Below, piece after piece: positions 18,020-25,822 of a stretch of 64,000 nucleotides of DNA. Numbering within the stretch: position 1 is the first letter of the stretch; each line of letters opens with the position of its first letter. Under the pieces are notes generated by a model. That model was not told the DNA's origin. It was given only the letters and a program-made list of their open reading frames with translations, and searched no databases. The position numbers and the translations under genes are program-made. Origin of the DNA: JADHMP01 sp964386915 (GTDB lineage Bacteria > Bacteroidota > Bacteroidia > Flavobacteriales > Flavobacteriaceae); NCBI GenBank assembly GCA_964386915.1, contig CAYLUQ010000012.1, positions 6,948-70,947 on the forward strand, in the 5' to 3' direction.

Positions 18020-18060
18020 AAGGCAATTTTTTAGCAACCTCTAGGAATCAACAATATCTC

Positions 18061-18069
18061 TATCTTTGC
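18061..18069 (+). promoter_or_regulatory. -7 promoter element for ybeY-mnmG
   Basis: TATCTTTGC on the plus strand, 41 bp from the oppositely oriented gltX element, so the two divergent promoters share upstream DNA. Its position rules out the TTG at 18066 as the ybeY start. Confidence 0.65.
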
Positions 18070-18083
18070 ACGAAAACGCACAC

Positions 18084-18509
18084 TTGATAGAGTTTTTACA
18101 TTTACCGAAAGGGTTAACAGAAGCGGCACTGGTGGAAACCATAACAGCCTATGTTAAGGACTATGAGGCACAACTTGTTCGGCTGGTTTATAACTTTATT
18201 TCAGCTCAAGAATTGTTGCATTTAAATCAACGTCATCTGGAGCACAACTATGAAACAGATATCCTCACTTTTGACTATGGCACCCCTACGTGCTTAGAAG
18301 CAGAAGTTTATATTTCTCTTCAAGCCCTAGAAGAAGCGCCCCAAAGATTCTCTCAAACACTTGAAAATGAAGCCGTTAGGCTGATAGGACACGGACTGTT
18401 TCACTGTTTAGGTCAAAAAGACAAAAGTGATCAAGAAAAAAAGGAAATGCGATTATTAGAGGACAATTTTATAGAACGGTTCCACGTGAAACAACAAGAT
18501 TATGTTTGA
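18084..18509 (+). CDS. ybeY: rRNA maturation endoribonuclease YbeY
   Basis: A ~141-residue zinc-dependent RNase involved in 16S rRNA 3'-end maturation and ribosome quality control. The signature region reads GHGLFHCLGQKDKSDQ: the first two His ligands of HGxxH are present, but where E. coli has the third His (GYDH) there is an Asp (QKDK). From memory, Bacteroidota homologues often read GYKDK here, so this is probably a lineage variant, not a loss. I chose TTG at 18084 (MIEFLHLPKG) because the -7 element at 18061-18069 overlaps the other TTG at 18066 and the family begins here. It overlaps mnmG by 8 bp, and its 3' end contains an imperfect parS. Confidence 0.9.
   Translation: MIEFLHLPKGLTEAALVETITAYVKDYEAQLVRLVYNFISAQELLHLNQRHLEHNYETDILTFDYGTPTCLEAEVYISLQALEEAPQRFSQTLENEAVRLIGHGLFHCLGQKDKSDQEKKEMRLLEDNFIERFHVKQQDYV
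18478..18493. other. Imperfect parS-like ParB-binding site
   Basis: GGTTCCACGTGAAACA matches the parS consensus TGTTTCACGTGAAACA at 14 of 16 positions, with one intact half-site. It lies inside the 3' end of ybeY, 1.9 kb from the perfect site at 20374. Two mismatches may weaken binding. Confidence 0.5.
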
Positions 18510-20373
18510 GCAAACGTATGATGTAATTGTAGTGGGTGCCGGACATGCTGGTTGCGAAGCCGCGGCGGCAGCAGCTAACCTGGGTTCTAGCACGCTTCTG
18601 ATCACGATGAACTTGCAAACAGTTGGCCAAATGTCCTGTAACCCAGCCATGGGAGGCATTGCAAAAGGGCAAATTGTGCGCGAAATTGACGCTTTAGGTG
18701 GATATAGCGGCATTGTTTCTGACCAAAGCGCCATACAATATAAAATGCTCAACCAATCCAAAGGCCCCGCCATGTGGAGCCCTAGAACCCAAAACGACCG
18801 CCAATTGTTTTCACAGTCTTGGCGTCAGTTGTTAGAGCAAACCCCCAATTTAGACTTTTATCAAGATATGGTAGTGGACCTCCTAACCGATAAAGATACC
18901 GTCAGAGGTGTTGTCACTAGTTTGGGTATTAAAATAGCGGCACAAAAAGTAATTCTCACAAACGGAACTTTTTTAAACGGCCTGATACACATTGGAGAAA
19001 AAAACTTTGGTGGCGGAAGAGCAGGAGAAAAAGCGGCAATAGGGCTAACCCAAACGCTAACAGATCTTGGCTTTGCTTCAGGTAGAATGAAAACCGGTAC
19101 CCCGCCCCGAGTGGATGCCCGTTCGTTGGATTATTCTAAAATGGAAGAACAGCCAGGGGATGCGCAACCGCAAAAATTTTCGTATAGTGCACAAACCTCC
19201 CCCTTGAGCAAACAATTGAGTTGCCACATCACCTATACCAGTGAATCGGTTCACGATTTATTGCGAACAGGTTTCGATCGGTCGCCTATGTTTAACGGAA
19301 GCATTCAAAGTACGGGTCCCCGCTATTGTCCGTCTATTGAAGATAAAATTAATCGTTTTGCAGATAAGCCAAGACATCAAATCTTTGTAGAACCTGAAGG
19401 ATGGAATACCGTAGAAGTATATGTGAATGGTTTTTCAACCTCTCTCCCAGAAGACATTCAATATAAAGCTCTCAAGCAAGTTTCAGGCTTTGAAAATGTC
19501 AAATTTTTTAGACCGGGTTATGCCATAGAATACGATTACTTCCCCCCTACTCAATTACAACATAGTTTAGAAACAAAGTTGATCAAAGGCTTATATTTTG
19601 CTGGACAAATCAACGGAACCACCGGCTATGAGGAAGCCGCTGCCCAAGGCATTATGGCTGGTATAAATGCCCATTTGTCCTTGCAAGAACAGGAACCTTT
19701 GGTTTTGCAACGCAATCAGGCTTATATAGGTGTATTGATAGATGACCTTATTTTAAAAGGAACAGAGGAACCCTATCGAATGTTTACTTCAAGAGCTGAA
19801 TACCGCACTTTACTCCGACAAGACAATGCCGATCAACGTTTAACGCCCCTCTCATTTGAGATGGGATTAGCGAACAAGGCTCGCCTTCTAGCCGTTGAAA
19901 AAAAGGAAAAGGAAACACAAGCTATCCTTTCCTTCTTGTCTACTCAAAGTTATCCCGTAGAGGAGGCCAATAGCCTTTTAGAAGCAAAGGGAAGCGCTTT
20001 GATCAAACAAACCGACAAGTATGCCAAACTCCTAAGCCGCCCACAAATCACGCGAAAAGATTTAACTCAGATTGCCGCTATACAGACCTTTTTAACAGAA
20101 GAGGGCTTTTCTGAAGCGGCCTATGAACAAGCAGAAATAGAGATTAAATATGCAGGGTATATAGCCAAAGAAAACAAAAATGCAGATCGCCTGCAAAAAC
20201 TTGAACACCTCAAAATTCCGGCTACATTTGACTATAAACAATTAAAATCACTTTCAAACGAAGCCCTAGAAAAATTAAATGCAGCGAGACCTCAAACCTT
20301 AGCACAGGCAGCTCGAATTAGCGGCATAAAACCAAGCGATATTAGCGTTATTTTAGTGGCTATTGGAAAATAA
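18502..20373 (+). CDS. mnmG: tRNA uridine-5-carboxymethylaminomethyl(34) synthesis enzyme MnmG (GidA)
   Basis: A 623-residue FAD enzyme which, with MnmE, modifies the wobble uridine of certain tRNAs. The dinucleotide-binding motif VGAGHAGCEAAAAAA is at the N-terminus; also visible are the MSCNPAMGGIAKG and PRYCPSIEDK segments with the conserved cysteines, GTTGYEEAAAQG in the FAD domain, and the C-terminal helical domain that contacts MnmE and tRNA. Length is normal. It overlaps ybeY by 8 bp and so is translationally coupled to it. It is bracketed by two parS-like sites, in line with the frequent location of gidA near chromosome origins. Confidence 0.97.
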   Translation: MFEQTYDVIVVGAGHAGCEAAAAAANLGSSTLLITMNLQTVGQMSCNPAMGGIAKGQIVREIDALGGYSGIVSDQSAIQYKMLNQSKGPAMWSPRTQNDRQLFSQSWRQLLEQTPNLDFYQDMVVDLLTDKDTVRGVVTSLGIKIAAQKVILTNGTFLNGLIHIGEKNFGGGRAGEKAAIGLTQTLTDLGFASGRMKTGTPPRVDARSLDYSKMEEQPGDAQPQKFSYSAQTSPLSKQLSCHITYTSESVHDLLRTGFDRSPMFNGSIQSTGPRYCPSIEDKINRFADKPRHQIFVEPEGWNTVEVYVNGFSTSLPEDIQYKALKQVSGFENVKFFRPGYAIEYDYFPPTQLQHSLETKLIKGLYFAGQINGTTGYEEAAAQGIMAGINAHLSLQEQEPLVLQRNQAYIGVLIDDLILKGTEEPYRMFTSRAEYRTLLRQDNADQRLTPLSFEMGLANKARLLAVEKKEKETQAILSFLSTQSYPVEEANSLLEAKGSALIKQTDKYAKLLSRPQITRKDLTQIAAIQTFLTEEGFSEAAYEQAEIEIKYAGYIAKENKNADRLQKLEHLKIPATFDYKQLKSLSNEALEKLNAARPQTLAQAARISGIKPSDISVILVAIGK

Positions 20374-20389
20374 TGTTTCACGTGAAACA
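20374..20389. other. Perfect parS palindrome (ParB-binding site)
   Basis: TGTTTCACGTGAAACA is a perfect 16-bp palindrome identical to the conserved bacterial parS consensus. It occupies exactly the gap between the mnmG stop (20371-20373) and the ATG of the methyltransferase gene (20390). parS is the loading site for ParB in chromosome segregation and clusters near oriC in nearly all bacteria that have it. Confidence 0.93.
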
Positions 20390-21235
20390 ATGGAACGAAA
20401 TAAAGATCATTTTCTTTTTGAAGGACTAGATCATCTTGTAACCCAAGAGCGGTTCAAAGTCTATTGGGACACTAACAGAGAAGTAGCCTGGACAGACATT
20501 GAATTAAATCAGCCTATGGATCGCTATTATGATTCAGCGGCCTATGATTCTCATAAAGGGAAACGTAAATCTGTTTTAGACGCGCTCTATGGTCTCGTGC
20601 AACAATTTATGTTTCGATATAAATGGAGTAAAATCACTGCACACAAACAGGATTTTAAAAACCATCTTGATTTTGGCGGAGGCATGGGAGGTTTTTCTGC
20701 TCATACTCAATCAAAAGGCCTAGAGACCGTAATAATTGAAAATAACGATAAGGCTCTTGCTTTTTTGAAGGATGCAGGCAAAACGGCGCATAAAAATCTT
20801 ACCGATTTAAAGCCCAATGAATCTTTCGACTTAATTACGCTCTGGCATGTGCTGGAGCATATTCCCAATCCTATCGAAACGCTAGAAAATCTTTATAATC
20901 GGTTAAATCAACAGGGGCTGCTAGTAGTTGCAGTGCCTAATTTTAAAGCCTTAGATGCTCAACATTATAGCTCTTATTGGGCTGGCTATGATTTACCGAG
21001 ACATTTATGGCATTTTTCTACGCCCGGTTTAGGGGCGCTTTTACAGCAAATTGGATTTCAACCTATAGCACAATATCCACTCTTTTTTGACGCTTTTTAT
21101 GTTGCGCTACTATCCGAAAGAAACAAAACAGGAAAGCATCAGTTTTTCAGCGCTTTTTATCAGGGTCTGCGTTCTAATTTAGCCGCTTTGAAAACGAACA
21201 ACTATTCGTCAAGCTTTTTTGTTTGGACTAAATGA
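20390..21235 (+). CDS. Class I SAM-dependent methyltransferase
   Basis: A 281-residue protein with a Methyltransf_23-like fold: motif I is LDFGGGMGGFSAH, followed by the acidic strand TVIIENND and the DLITLWHVLEHIPNP motif common in Ubiquinone/O-antigen-type methyltransferases. The substrate is not predictable. I chose ATG 20390; a TTG at 20363 would place the start inside mnmG and through parS. It follows mnmG directly with parS in the junction. Its 3' end overlaps the convergent holB gene by 34 bp. Confidence 0.85.
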   Translation: MERNKDHFLFEGLDHLVTQERFKVYWDTNREVAWTDIELNQPMDRYYDSAAYDSHKGKRKSVLDALYGLVQQFMFRYKWSKITAHKQDFKNHLDFGGGMGGFSAHTQSKGLETVIIENNDKALAFLKDAGKTAHKNLTDLKPNESFDLITLWHVLEHIPNPIETLENLYNRLNQQGLLVVAVPNFKALDAQHYSSYWAGYDLPRHLWHFSTPGLGALLQQIGFQPIAQYPLFFDAFYVALLSERNKTGKHQFFSAFYQGLRSNLAALKTNNYSSSFFVWTK

Positions 21236-22368
21236 GTTTCTTTTGGGGTGTGCAAAAGGCGGGTTAATTGTAAGGCTAAATCTGTAAAAACCATCTTTGC
21301 ACTGGCGTTTCGGCCAATATAATAATAGGCTTTTTCAAACAATTCCACTATGGCTTTTATGTTGAGGTGGTGAATATAAGGCGCTAATTTACTAAGATCA
21401 AATCCTTTCTGTGATTGAAAACTAGTGAGTTGTTTTAGCTTATAATTTAGAAGAAAGGCATCCCGCAAAACCGAAAGGCTATAATCCAAAAACCCTTTTT
21501 GATTCTCCTTATCTAGAGGCGTTAAGAGCTCCACCCAAGCCATTAGATCCAACACTACTTTTTTGTTTCCTTTTGCGGCAAACGAGGTCCGCAACAATAG
21601 AATCAGTAGTTCTTCGTAGGGTTTAGGCTCGGTTTGACGCCCTCTTTCATATATTTTAGCTACGCTTCCTCTAAAGTGACTTAGTTCTTGTTTAAGGTCA
21701 TTGCCCCATTCTTTAGTGCTTAGAAATTTTTCTAGAGCCTCTTGAGAAACAGGTGGTAAACTGTGTTTTTGACAACGGGATAAAATGGTGGGCAACAGAT
21801 CAGCTTCCGCACTCACTAAAAGAAAATAGGTCTGTTGAGGTGGTTCTTCTAATATTTTTAAAAATTTATTGGCCGCAGCAGGATTCATTTTTTCGGCACC
21901 CCAAACCAAACACACTTTGGCCCTTCCCTTAAAAGACTTTAAGTTCATTTTTTCTTGCATGGCGGAGACCTCTTTGACACCAATTTGCCCTTGTTTATTT
22001 CCGGCTTGCAGGGTCTCCATCCAGTCAGCATGTAGACCATAGGGCTCCTCTTTGATAAACTGCTGCCACTGGGGCAAAAGTTCTTGTGTATAGCTCTTGG
22101 GAGGACCACCACTAACATTGATGGTGGGAAACATAAAATAGAGATCCGGATGCAAGGCCAGTGTGGCGGTCTTTTTTTGATGTATTGCAGCCTGTTCAAG
22201 TTCTTCGGGGGTATAGAGCAATAAAACCGCCTGATAGAGGGCAACTGCCAATCCACCATAACCATCTACATCTATAAACAGCTGTGCATGAGGCACTTGC
22301 TCTTGTTTAACTGTTCTTCTCAATTGGGCAAGAAGTTGTTCTTGTCCTACGATTTCTTGTTCAAGCAT
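21202..22368 (-). CDS. holB: DNA polymerase III subunit delta' (clamp-loader)
   Basis: A 388-residue clamp-loader subunit of the AAA+ fold. The N-terminus MLEQEIVGQEQLLAQLRRTV and the later NPAAANKFLKILEEPPQQTYFLL (sensor/SRC-like region ending in TILSRCQ) are diagnostic. The P-loop region reads FIDVDGYGGLAVA, lacking the Walker A Gly-Lys-Thr, consistent with delta' being a non-ATPase subunit as in E. coli. The frame extends upstream to 22584, but homology begins at the ATG 22368. Only three bases separate that ATG from a -7 element, which suggests a leaderless message. Confidence 0.9.
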   Translation of the reverse strand: MLEQEIVGQEQLLAQLRRTVKQEQVPHAQLFIDVDGYGGLAVALYQAVLLLYTPEELEQAAIHQKKTATLALHPDLYFMFPTINVSGGPPKSYTQELLPQWQQFIKEEPYGLHADWMETLQAGNKQGQIGVKEVSAMQEKMNLKSFKGRAKVCLVWGAEKMNPAAANKFLKILEEPPQQTYFLLVSAEADLLPTILSRCQKHSLPPVSQEALEKFLSTKEWGNDLKQELSHFRGSVAKIYERGRQTEPKPYEELLILLLRTSFAAKGNKKVVLDLMAWVELLTPLDKENQKGFLDYSLSVLRDAFLLNYKLKQLTSFQSQKGFDLSKLAPYIHHLNIKAIVELFEKAYYYIGRNASAKMVFTDLALQLTRLLHTPKETHLVQTKKLDE

Positions 22369-22371
22369 GCT

Positions 22372-22379
22372 CAAAGATA
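22372..22379 (-). promoter_or_regulatory. -7 promoter element abutting the holB start
   Basis: TATCTTTG on the minus strand, three bases before the holB ATG. With normal -7 to +1 spacing the transcript would begin at or next to the A of ATG. Confidence 0.55.
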
Positions 22380-22434
22380 CGTTTTCTATACTGCATTTAT
22401 AAGTCAAAATAAAGGAGAAAGTCCATAAATATGG

Positions 22435-22443
22435 TATTTTTGC
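22435..22443 (+). promoter_or_regulatory. -7 promoter element for pgk
   Basis: TATTTTTGC, 13 bp before the pgk ATG and divergent from the holB promoter 55 bp away. Confidence 0.6.
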
Positions 22444-22456
22444 CAAAACGGTAAAA

Positions 22457-23650
22457 ATGAAAACATTAGACACACAAAGATTTGATAATGAAAGAGTTGT
22501 GATAAGGGTTGATTTCAATGTACCTTTAGATGAAAAGGGAAATGTGACAGATGCTACTCGTATTATAGCCGCAAAACCCACCATAGATCTAATTCGATCT
22601 AAGGGGGGCAGTTGTGTGCTGCTCTCTCACTTGGGAAGACCAAAAGGGAAAACAGCTTCTTTGTCCTTAGCGCAAATTGTTGCCAAAGTGTCTGAAATAT
22701 TAGAAACAACTGTTCATTTCTCATCAGAATGCGTAGGTCCAGAGGCAGAGGCAGCAGCCCAAAACCTAGCTGCGGGAGAGGTGCTTCTAATGGAAAACCT
22801 TCGCTTTCATGACGAAGAAACGGCTGGCGATCTCACTTTTGCTGAAGGGCTGTCTAAACTAGGCACCTACTATGTTAACGATGCTTTTGGCACGGCCCAT
22901 AGAGCGCATGCGTCTACCACCGTAATGGCCCAATTTTTTAAAGAAAAAAAATGCTTTGGTAAACTTTTAGAACAAGAAGTAAAAGCCATTGACAAGGTAA
23001 TGAAGACAGGAGAAAAACTTGTTTTGGCCATTTTAGGGGGAGCTAAGGTCTCTTCCAAAATCACAATTATTGAAAGTATGATGGACAAAATTGACCATTT
23101 GATTATTGGAGGAGGTATGGTTTATACCTTTGTAAAAGCGCAAGGAGGTAAGATTGGTAACTCTATTTGTGAAGATGACTTTCAAGATGTGGCCCTAGGA
23201 ATATTAGACCAGGCCAAGGCTAAAGGAGTCACCATTCATTTGCCCGTAGATGTAATTTGTGGGGATGATTTTAGCAATGACGCCAATCAACAAATTGCAG
23301 CCGTAAATGCCATTCCGGATGGCTGGGAAGGAATGGATGCAGGTCCAGAAACAAGAGCGCAATTTGCCGAAGTGGTCCAACAATGTCAAACCATATTGTG
23401 GAATGGTCCCTTGGGGGTATTTGAATTTTCCAACTTTGCTACGGGCACCATAGCCTTAGGAGATGCTATTGCAGCCCAAACCGAAAAAGGCGCTTTTTCT
23501 CTTGTAGGGGGAGGCGATTCTGTAGCTGCGGTTAAGCAATTTGGTTTTGAATCTAAAATGAGTTATGTTAGTACAGGAGGGGGAGCTATGTTAGAAAGCC
23601 TTGAAGGTAAAACACTACCCGGGATAGCCGCACTTTTAAAAGAATACTAA
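22457..23650 (+). CDS. pgk: Phosphoglycerate kinase
   Basis: A 397-residue glycolytic enzyme making ATP from 1,3-bisphosphoglycerate. Conserved blocks in order: RVDFNVPLDEKG, LLSHLGRPKG, LLMENLRFHDEE, ILGGAKVSSKI, the ATP-site WNGPLGVFEF and the C-terminal LVGGGDSVAAVK. Length is standard. It is expressed from its own promoter and followed after 14 bp by the DUF4837 lipoprotein gene. Confidence 0.97.
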   Translation: MKTLDTQRFDNERVVIRVDFNVPLDEKGNVTDATRIIAAKPTIDLIRSKGGSCVLLSHLGRPKGKTASLSLAQIVAKVSEILETTVHFSSECVGPEAEAAAQNLAAGEVLLMENLRFHDEETAGDLTFAEGLSKLGTYYVNDAFGTAHRAHASTTVMAQFFKEKKCFGKLLEQEVKAIDKVMKTGEKLVLAILGGAKVSSKITIIESMMDKIDHLIIGGGMVYTFVKAQGGKIGNSICEDDFQDVALGILDQAKAKGVTIHLPVDVICGDDFSNDANQQIAAVNAIPDGWEGMDAGPETRAQFAEVVQQCQTILWNGPLGVFEFSNFATGTIALGDAIAAQTEKGAFSLVGGGDSVAAVKQFGFESKMSYVSTGGGAMLESLEGKTLPGIAALLKEY

Positions 23651-23664
23651 AAACCCAAAAACGC

Positions 23665-24636
23665 ATGTCAAAAAACACATTCCTACTTCCTTTTCTCATG
23701 TTGCTCTTAGGATGTTCTTCTTCCCAAAAAGGCAGCCCAAAAATTATTCCCGACTCTAGCGGCAATATCAATGCTGTTACGGTGGTTATGCCCGAAAAAA
23801 GTTGGAATGGCTCCTTGGGAGAAAAAGTACGCACCCTTTTTGGCTCACCCTATGAAGGGTTGCCCTTTGATGAACCTCAATTTTCTCTTCAGTATTTAAA
23901 CCCGAAAGCTTTTTCCGGTTTTGCACGGCAAAGTAGAAACGTTCTTTGGTTTGTTAAAGATAGTTTGGGTCAGTTTCAATTGATGCAAGATGCTTTTGCA
24001 CGCCCCCAAATAGTGGCTTTAGTAAAAGGGAATGATGCCGATGAACAAGCGTTTTATTTGGAAGAAAATGCGGCCTTAATTCGTCAAACACTAACAGAAA
24101 ACGAACGCATTGAAAAACTGAGACGTATTGCCAAAGCCCCTACTACAGAAACCAATTTAGAAAACCGTTTTGGGATATCGTTGGTCTATCCGTCGGCTTA
24201 TGAAACCGTTAAAGACACCACTAACTTTATTTGGATACAAAAACCCATCACCAAAGGCCACCTCAATGTAATTGCCTATACACTGCCTTTAAACGCCCTT
24301 CAGCAACCGCTTAATGAATCGATCCTTAAAATTCGTGATTCTATTGGCAAATGCTATGTTCCGGGTAGATTACCCAATAGCTATATGATTACAGAAAAAG
24401 CCTATTTGCCCTATTTCTACAAAACCAAACTCAATGAAAAAGAGGCCCTACTCACCAAGGGCACTTGGGAAGTTCAAAACGATTTTATGGCAGGGCCTTT
24501 TGTAAATTATATGGTGAAAGACATCCCAAAACAAAGATGGATGGTGGTTGAAGGATTTACCTTTGCACCTTCTACAAGTAAGCGAGATTACATGTTTGAG
24601 CTCAATTCTATTTTGAGCACCCTAAAAATCAACTAG
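23665..24636 (+). CDS. DUF4837-family lipoprotein
   Basis: A 323-residue lipoprotein (signal peptide ending LLLGC, acylated Cys17) that I recognise as the Bacteroidota family DUF4837; function unknown. Two similar halves are suggested by repeated aromatic/charged blocks (for example FDEPQFSLQYLNPKAFSGF and TTNFIWIQKPITKGHLNV). It follows pgk by 14 bp, and its stop overlaps the convergent tatA gene by 4 bp. Confidence 0.8.
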   Translation: MSKNTFLLPFLMLLLGCSSSQKGSPKIIPDSSGNINAVTVVMPEKSWNGSLGEKVRTLFGSPYEGLPFDEPQFSLQYLNPKAFSGFARQSRNVLWFVKDSLGQFQLMQDAFARPQIVALVKGNDADEQAFYLEENAALIRQTLTENERIEKLRRIAKAPTTETNLENRFGISLVYPSAYETVKDTTNFIWIQKPITKGHLNVIAYTLPLNALQQPLNESILKIRDSIGKCYVPGRLPNSYMITEKAYLPYFYKTKLNEKEALLTKGTWEVQNDFMAGPFVNYMVKDIPKQRWMVVEGFTFAPSTSKRDYMFELNSILSTLKIN

Positions 24637-24836
24637 CTTTTTTTAGAAGAAGATTCTTCTACTTGCGCCTTTTCTTCTTCTTCCTTAGTTGCGTTTTTGA
24701 ATTCTTTGATGCCACTTCCTAGTCCTCGCATTAGTTCAGGGATTTTTCTTCCACCAAACAACAACAAGACAACGGCAATGATCAAAATAATTTGAGGTCC
24801 CCCAATCATTCCTAAAAAAGTATTTGCTAACAACAT
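24633..24836 (-). CDS. tatA: Twin-arginine translocase subunit TatA/E
   Basis: A 67-residue protein with one N-terminal membrane helix (IGGPQIILIIAVVLLLFGG), the FG hinge and the amphipathic RKIPELMRGLGSGIKEFKNA helix of TatA, ending in a charged tail. It forms the pore-like assembly for export of folded proteins. I chose ATG 24836 over an upstream ATG at 24887 because a good -7 promoter (24855-24862) lies between them. tatC is not nearby. Confidence 0.92.
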   Translation of the reverse strand: MLLANTFLGMIGGPQIILIIAVVLLLFGGRKIPELMRGLGSGIKEFKNATKEEEEKAQVEESSSKKS

Positions 24837-24854
24837 TGTTATAAGTATTTCAAA

Positions 24855-24862
24855 CAAATGTA
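24855..24862 (-). promoter_or_regulatory. -7 promoter element for tatA
   Basis: Reads TACATTTG on the minus strand, 18 bp upstream of ATG 24836. Confidence 0.6.
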
Positions 24863-24927
24863 CTGAAATATTTAGATCAGACAGCATAAAAAAGCACTTC
24901 CTAAAAATAGTACGATTACGGATTGTT

Positions 24928-24935
24928 TATCTTTG
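24928..24935 (+). promoter_or_regulatory. -7 promoter element for the M23 peptidase gene
   Basis: TATCTTTG lies 7 bp before the ATG at 24943, implying a very short leader. Confidence 0.55.
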
Positions 24936-24942
24936 TGCTGCA

Positions 24943-25818
24943 ATGGCTGCTAAGAAGAACAAAAAAAACAAACTTTGGTCCAAGCTGATGAATCCCTATC
25001 GGCTAGTGGTGGTCAATGAGAATACCTTTGAAGAACAGTTCCAGTTTGGGCTTTCTAGACTGAACCTAATCGTTTTTTTGGTGCTCGTTGTGGCCATCAT
25101 TAGCATGAGTGTCTTCTTGGCTATTTCCTATTCCCCTCTTAAAGAATACATTCCTGGCTACGATGCTTCTGATGTGCGAAAAAAGGCCTTAGAAAACCTT
25201 TTTTTGGCTGATTCACTCTTGGCCATTTATAAAAAAAACGAACGCTATTTAAATATCGTTCGCGGCGTGCTCAATGAAGACTATTATTTTAAAGATGAGG
25301 AAGGACTCACTTTTCCCAATGAAGTAACACCAACCGAAAATAAAGCCATTGAACGCACGGTGTCTTCTGCAGATTCTGTTTTGCGTGAAATGGTAACACG
25401 AGAAGACAAATTTAATGCCCCAAACAACAGCGTGTTGTCTAAGGAATTGTTTTTAATGGCACCCGCCCAAGGACCACTCTCACAAACCTTTGATCGGGAA
25501 AGCAAACACTTTGCCGTTGATGTTGTTTTAGAAGAAGGCACCCCCATCAAAGCGATTGCCAACGGAACGGTTATTTTTGCAGCCTACACAGCACAAACAG
25601 GCTATGTTATTATGGTAGAACACAGCCAAGGGATCGTTTCTGTTTATAAACACAATTCAGTGTTAAACAAAGAACAAGGCGATCTAGTCAGTGCCGGAGA
25701 AGTGATTGCGCAGGCCGGTAACACCGGAGAGTTTTCTACCGGCTGGCACCTGCATTTTGAATTGTGGATTGATGGCTATCCCCTAGATCCGGAATTGTTT
25801 TTTGATTTTGATCGATAA
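24943..25818 (+). CDS. M23 (LytM) peptidase with N-terminal membrane anchor
   Basis: A 291-residue protein: a basic N-terminus, one transmembrane helix (~43-65), a linker, and a C-terminal LytM domain. Zinc-site motifs look intact: HxxxD in KHFAVD, a His in VYKHN, and HxH in WHLHFEL. It should cleave peptidoglycan cross-bridges or regulate amidases in the periplasm. The ATG of the GH3-like gene lies 4 bp after its stop, so they probably share a transcript. Confidence 0.9.
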   Translation: MAAKKNKKNKLWSKLMNPYRLVVVNENTFEEQFQFGLSRLNLIVFLVLVVAIISMSVFLAISYSPLKEYIPGYDASDVRKKALENLFLADSLLAIYKKNERYLNIVRGVLNEDYYFKDEEGLTFPNEVTPTENKAIERTVSSADSVLREMVTREDKFNAPNNSVLSKELFLMAPAQGPLSQTFDRESKHFAVDVVLEEGTPIKAIANGTVIFAAYTAQTGYVIMVEHSQGIVSVYKHNSVLNKEQGDLVSAGEVIAQAGNTGEFSTGWHLHFELWIDGYPLDPELFFDFDR

Positions 25819-25822
25819 AAAC

